Shown piece after piece: positions 62,420 through 64,000 of a stretch of 64,000 bases of DNA. A program made the position numbers and the translations under genes. Within the stretch, counting starts at the first letter, position 1. Every line of letters starts with the position of its first letter. The notes beneath the pieces were generated by a model, which searched no databases, had not been told where the DNA came from, and saw only the letters and a list, made by a program, of their open reading frames with translations. The DNA lies in contig CM051456.1 of the NCBI GenBank assembly GCA_028274465.1, forward strand, positions 90,072,753-90,136,752, read 5' to 3'. This DNA comes from Plantago ovata. Its lineage: Eukaryota; Streptophyta; Magnoliopsida; Lamiales; Plantaginaceae.

Positions 62420-64000
62420 TGTAAGAAAATATGATCAGAGTTACCCCTAGGGTACGCAGCGGAATTTTAAAAATTTTCTTAACATACCGGTTAATTGATT
62501 ATGCATATGTCGTATATATATAAACACGTCAATTAGAAGACTAACCTTACTTCCAAAGCAGCTTCCAAGTCTTCGTAATATTCCGGTGTATCTTCTCCTT
62601 CGTCGAAGTCGAAGATATCTACAATACTCTGTATATCTGCAAGACAATAAGAGTTAGTTTCCAGCTCCTAGAACCTCAACCTTGGTATCCACGGATGAAC
62701 AACCTATCGGAAGAATGCAAGGATATTCTTTATGTGACCAAGAAGACGGGGCGGCAATTCCCTCCGGTGGCGGTGTGCGCGCGCGTGAGGCTAAGGGGAG
62801 GAGGGGAGAGTTTTTATTTTCTCTAAGAAAACTGGGTAGGAAGACTGTCAAAGTCTATGTCTGAAACTGTATATCAAATCATATGTAACCGTATGTAATA
62901 CTCTCTCCAATAGTCTACTATATATAGTAGTCTATAGAAGCCTAAAGCATAAGCAATTAGACTTCGTAAAGGAATAAGAATCTAATTCTTATCGCACAAG
63001 GAAACCAATATCAAGTCTAGATTCATTCCCAATCAAATCAAAACTCAATCAGGAAAATCTAACTTATCCCTTGGACTTCTAATAGAGGAAGGAGTCAAAC
63101 TCCTTCCCCTTCTCAGCCGCGCGCGCGCGCCTGTCCTACGGGACGTGGGTCCCACTTTTGGGACCCACATATATTTCTAAGGCAATCCAAACTCCAAGTA
63201 GATTTTGCCCAAGTGCATATGTTAATTCTAAATTAACATATCCTTTACAATCAAACCTCCATTATATTTCCAAAATATAATCTTTAATTGTATTTACATA
63301 AAATACAATTAATTAGCCAATTCAATTAATAATTCCAAATCATCAATTGAGCCACCAATTGTTATAATTAATTCCAAATCAATTATAATCCATCAATCAC
63401 AATTAATTCCAAATTAATTGCGATTCCATCTTCAAGGATATTCTGATAGGCTGAATCACCACATAGTGTGACCCATAGGGCCTCACCGTATTAAGCAAGT
63501 CCTAGACTAGGCAACATGGAATTCCTAGACGGTTCCATTTGCAATATTAATACGCGAGGACATTTGAGAGGTTTCTCAAAGCTAACTCTTTCGTTGCGAA
63601 GCCTGTTGCGCTCAACGCGGCGATGGTAACGTCCCTTCATCTGACTTGCTCGGATGTATCTAGGATCGATGAAGTGTCTATCCCAATAATACATCCACGG
63701 GCGTCTCAGGGAGTTGTTTGGTTAAGATATACTTATGACCATCATAATATATCATTTGCACTGGCCAGTGACTTTACCAACACAACTATGCAGACTACGA
63801 GCAGTGCTCTCCTGTGCTACACTTGAGAGATGAATCCTTCACAGAATCACTTATCACCCCCATTTGTATTTAGCCATACCCCTGGATCGTGTCTTAGGTC
63901 AACTGCTTATTCAGAGCTGACATCGACGGGTCCACCAAGGATATGGAGCAACAAATGTGATGATAAAGTCCTGTAAGTACAAAGGACGAATGGCATCACT
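62420..64000. mobile_element. Probable LTR element, left end, continuing past window
   Basis: Begins TGTAAGAAAATATG at the break in the PB1-like gene and shows no gene. CTAGGGTACGCAGCGGAA near the start resembles, in reverse, the end of many plant copia LTRs, suggesting minus orientation. It holds GCGCGCGCGC near 63120, a palindromic CTACTATATATAGTAG near 62917, and repeated AATTAATTCCAAAT phrases at 63310-63420. No second LTR or coding region is in view. Confidence 0.5.

Overview
This is nuclear DNA of a flowering plant, most likely a eudicot. The evidence is one intact plant-type PPR-DYW gene, plant LTR retrotransposons primed by plant tRNAs (Lys, Asp, initiator Met), intron-bearing genes and low GC. 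I cannot name the species. About 50 kb is a nested graveyard of transposable elements. The host-like genes are confined to about 52-62.5 kb.

Layout. (1) 1-9137: most of a Ty3/gypsy element of Tat type on the minus strand (5' LTR 8222-9137, tRNA-Lys primer site, gag-protease, RT, two RNase H domains, integrase). A four-exon gene runs antisense to it at 1-1528. The 3' LTR lies left of the window. This element sits in a copia RT fragment (9138-9376). (2) 9377-23734: a SIRE/Maximus-like copia element on the minus strand (element A). It has a rearranged LTR, a long env-position region (16333-11038), pol (20632-17245) and part of gag, and it is interrupted by a plus-oriented solo LTR (20932-22505, target duplication TCTTT). 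(3) 23735-34478: two related Athila-like elements lacking pol, joined tail to tail at a palindrome of about 1.27 kb centred near 27284. (4) 34479-35524: end fragment of a CACTA transposon inserted in the pol of a second SIRE-like copy. (5) 35525-40433: that copy (element B: pol start, gag, primer site, 5' LTR), itself inserted in the env-position region of a third, plus-strand copy (element F, 40434-43642). An LTR fragment follows to 44430 and abuts a LINE ORF2 remnant (44431-46050). (6) 46062-50763: a 4.7 kb AT-rich element with terminal inverted repeats. (7) 51362-51559: a Stowaway-like MITE.

(8) 52399-54822: a minus-strand PPR-DYW gene closely resembling Arabidopsis CRR22 (At1g11290), a chloroplast RNA-editing factor. 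It is the only clearly intact conserved host gene. (9) 55726-62419: a Myb/SANT-like gene (minus), a GRF zinc-finger gene (plus) and two PB1-like genes (plus), one frame-broken and one cut off by a probable LTR element that fills 62420-64000. An assembly gap of 100 N lies at 60451-60550.

The retroelements do not work together as a pathway; they record successive insertions. The observations I rate most worth checking are a TMV-type leaky stop (UAG CAA UUA) between gag-protease and RT of the Tat element, the spliced antisense gene in that element, GT-AG intron-like segments in the SIRE env-position region, palindromic GGGGCGANTCGCCCC arrays just upstream of the Athila-like TATA box, and three repeated exon-like segments in the 4.7 kb TIR element.
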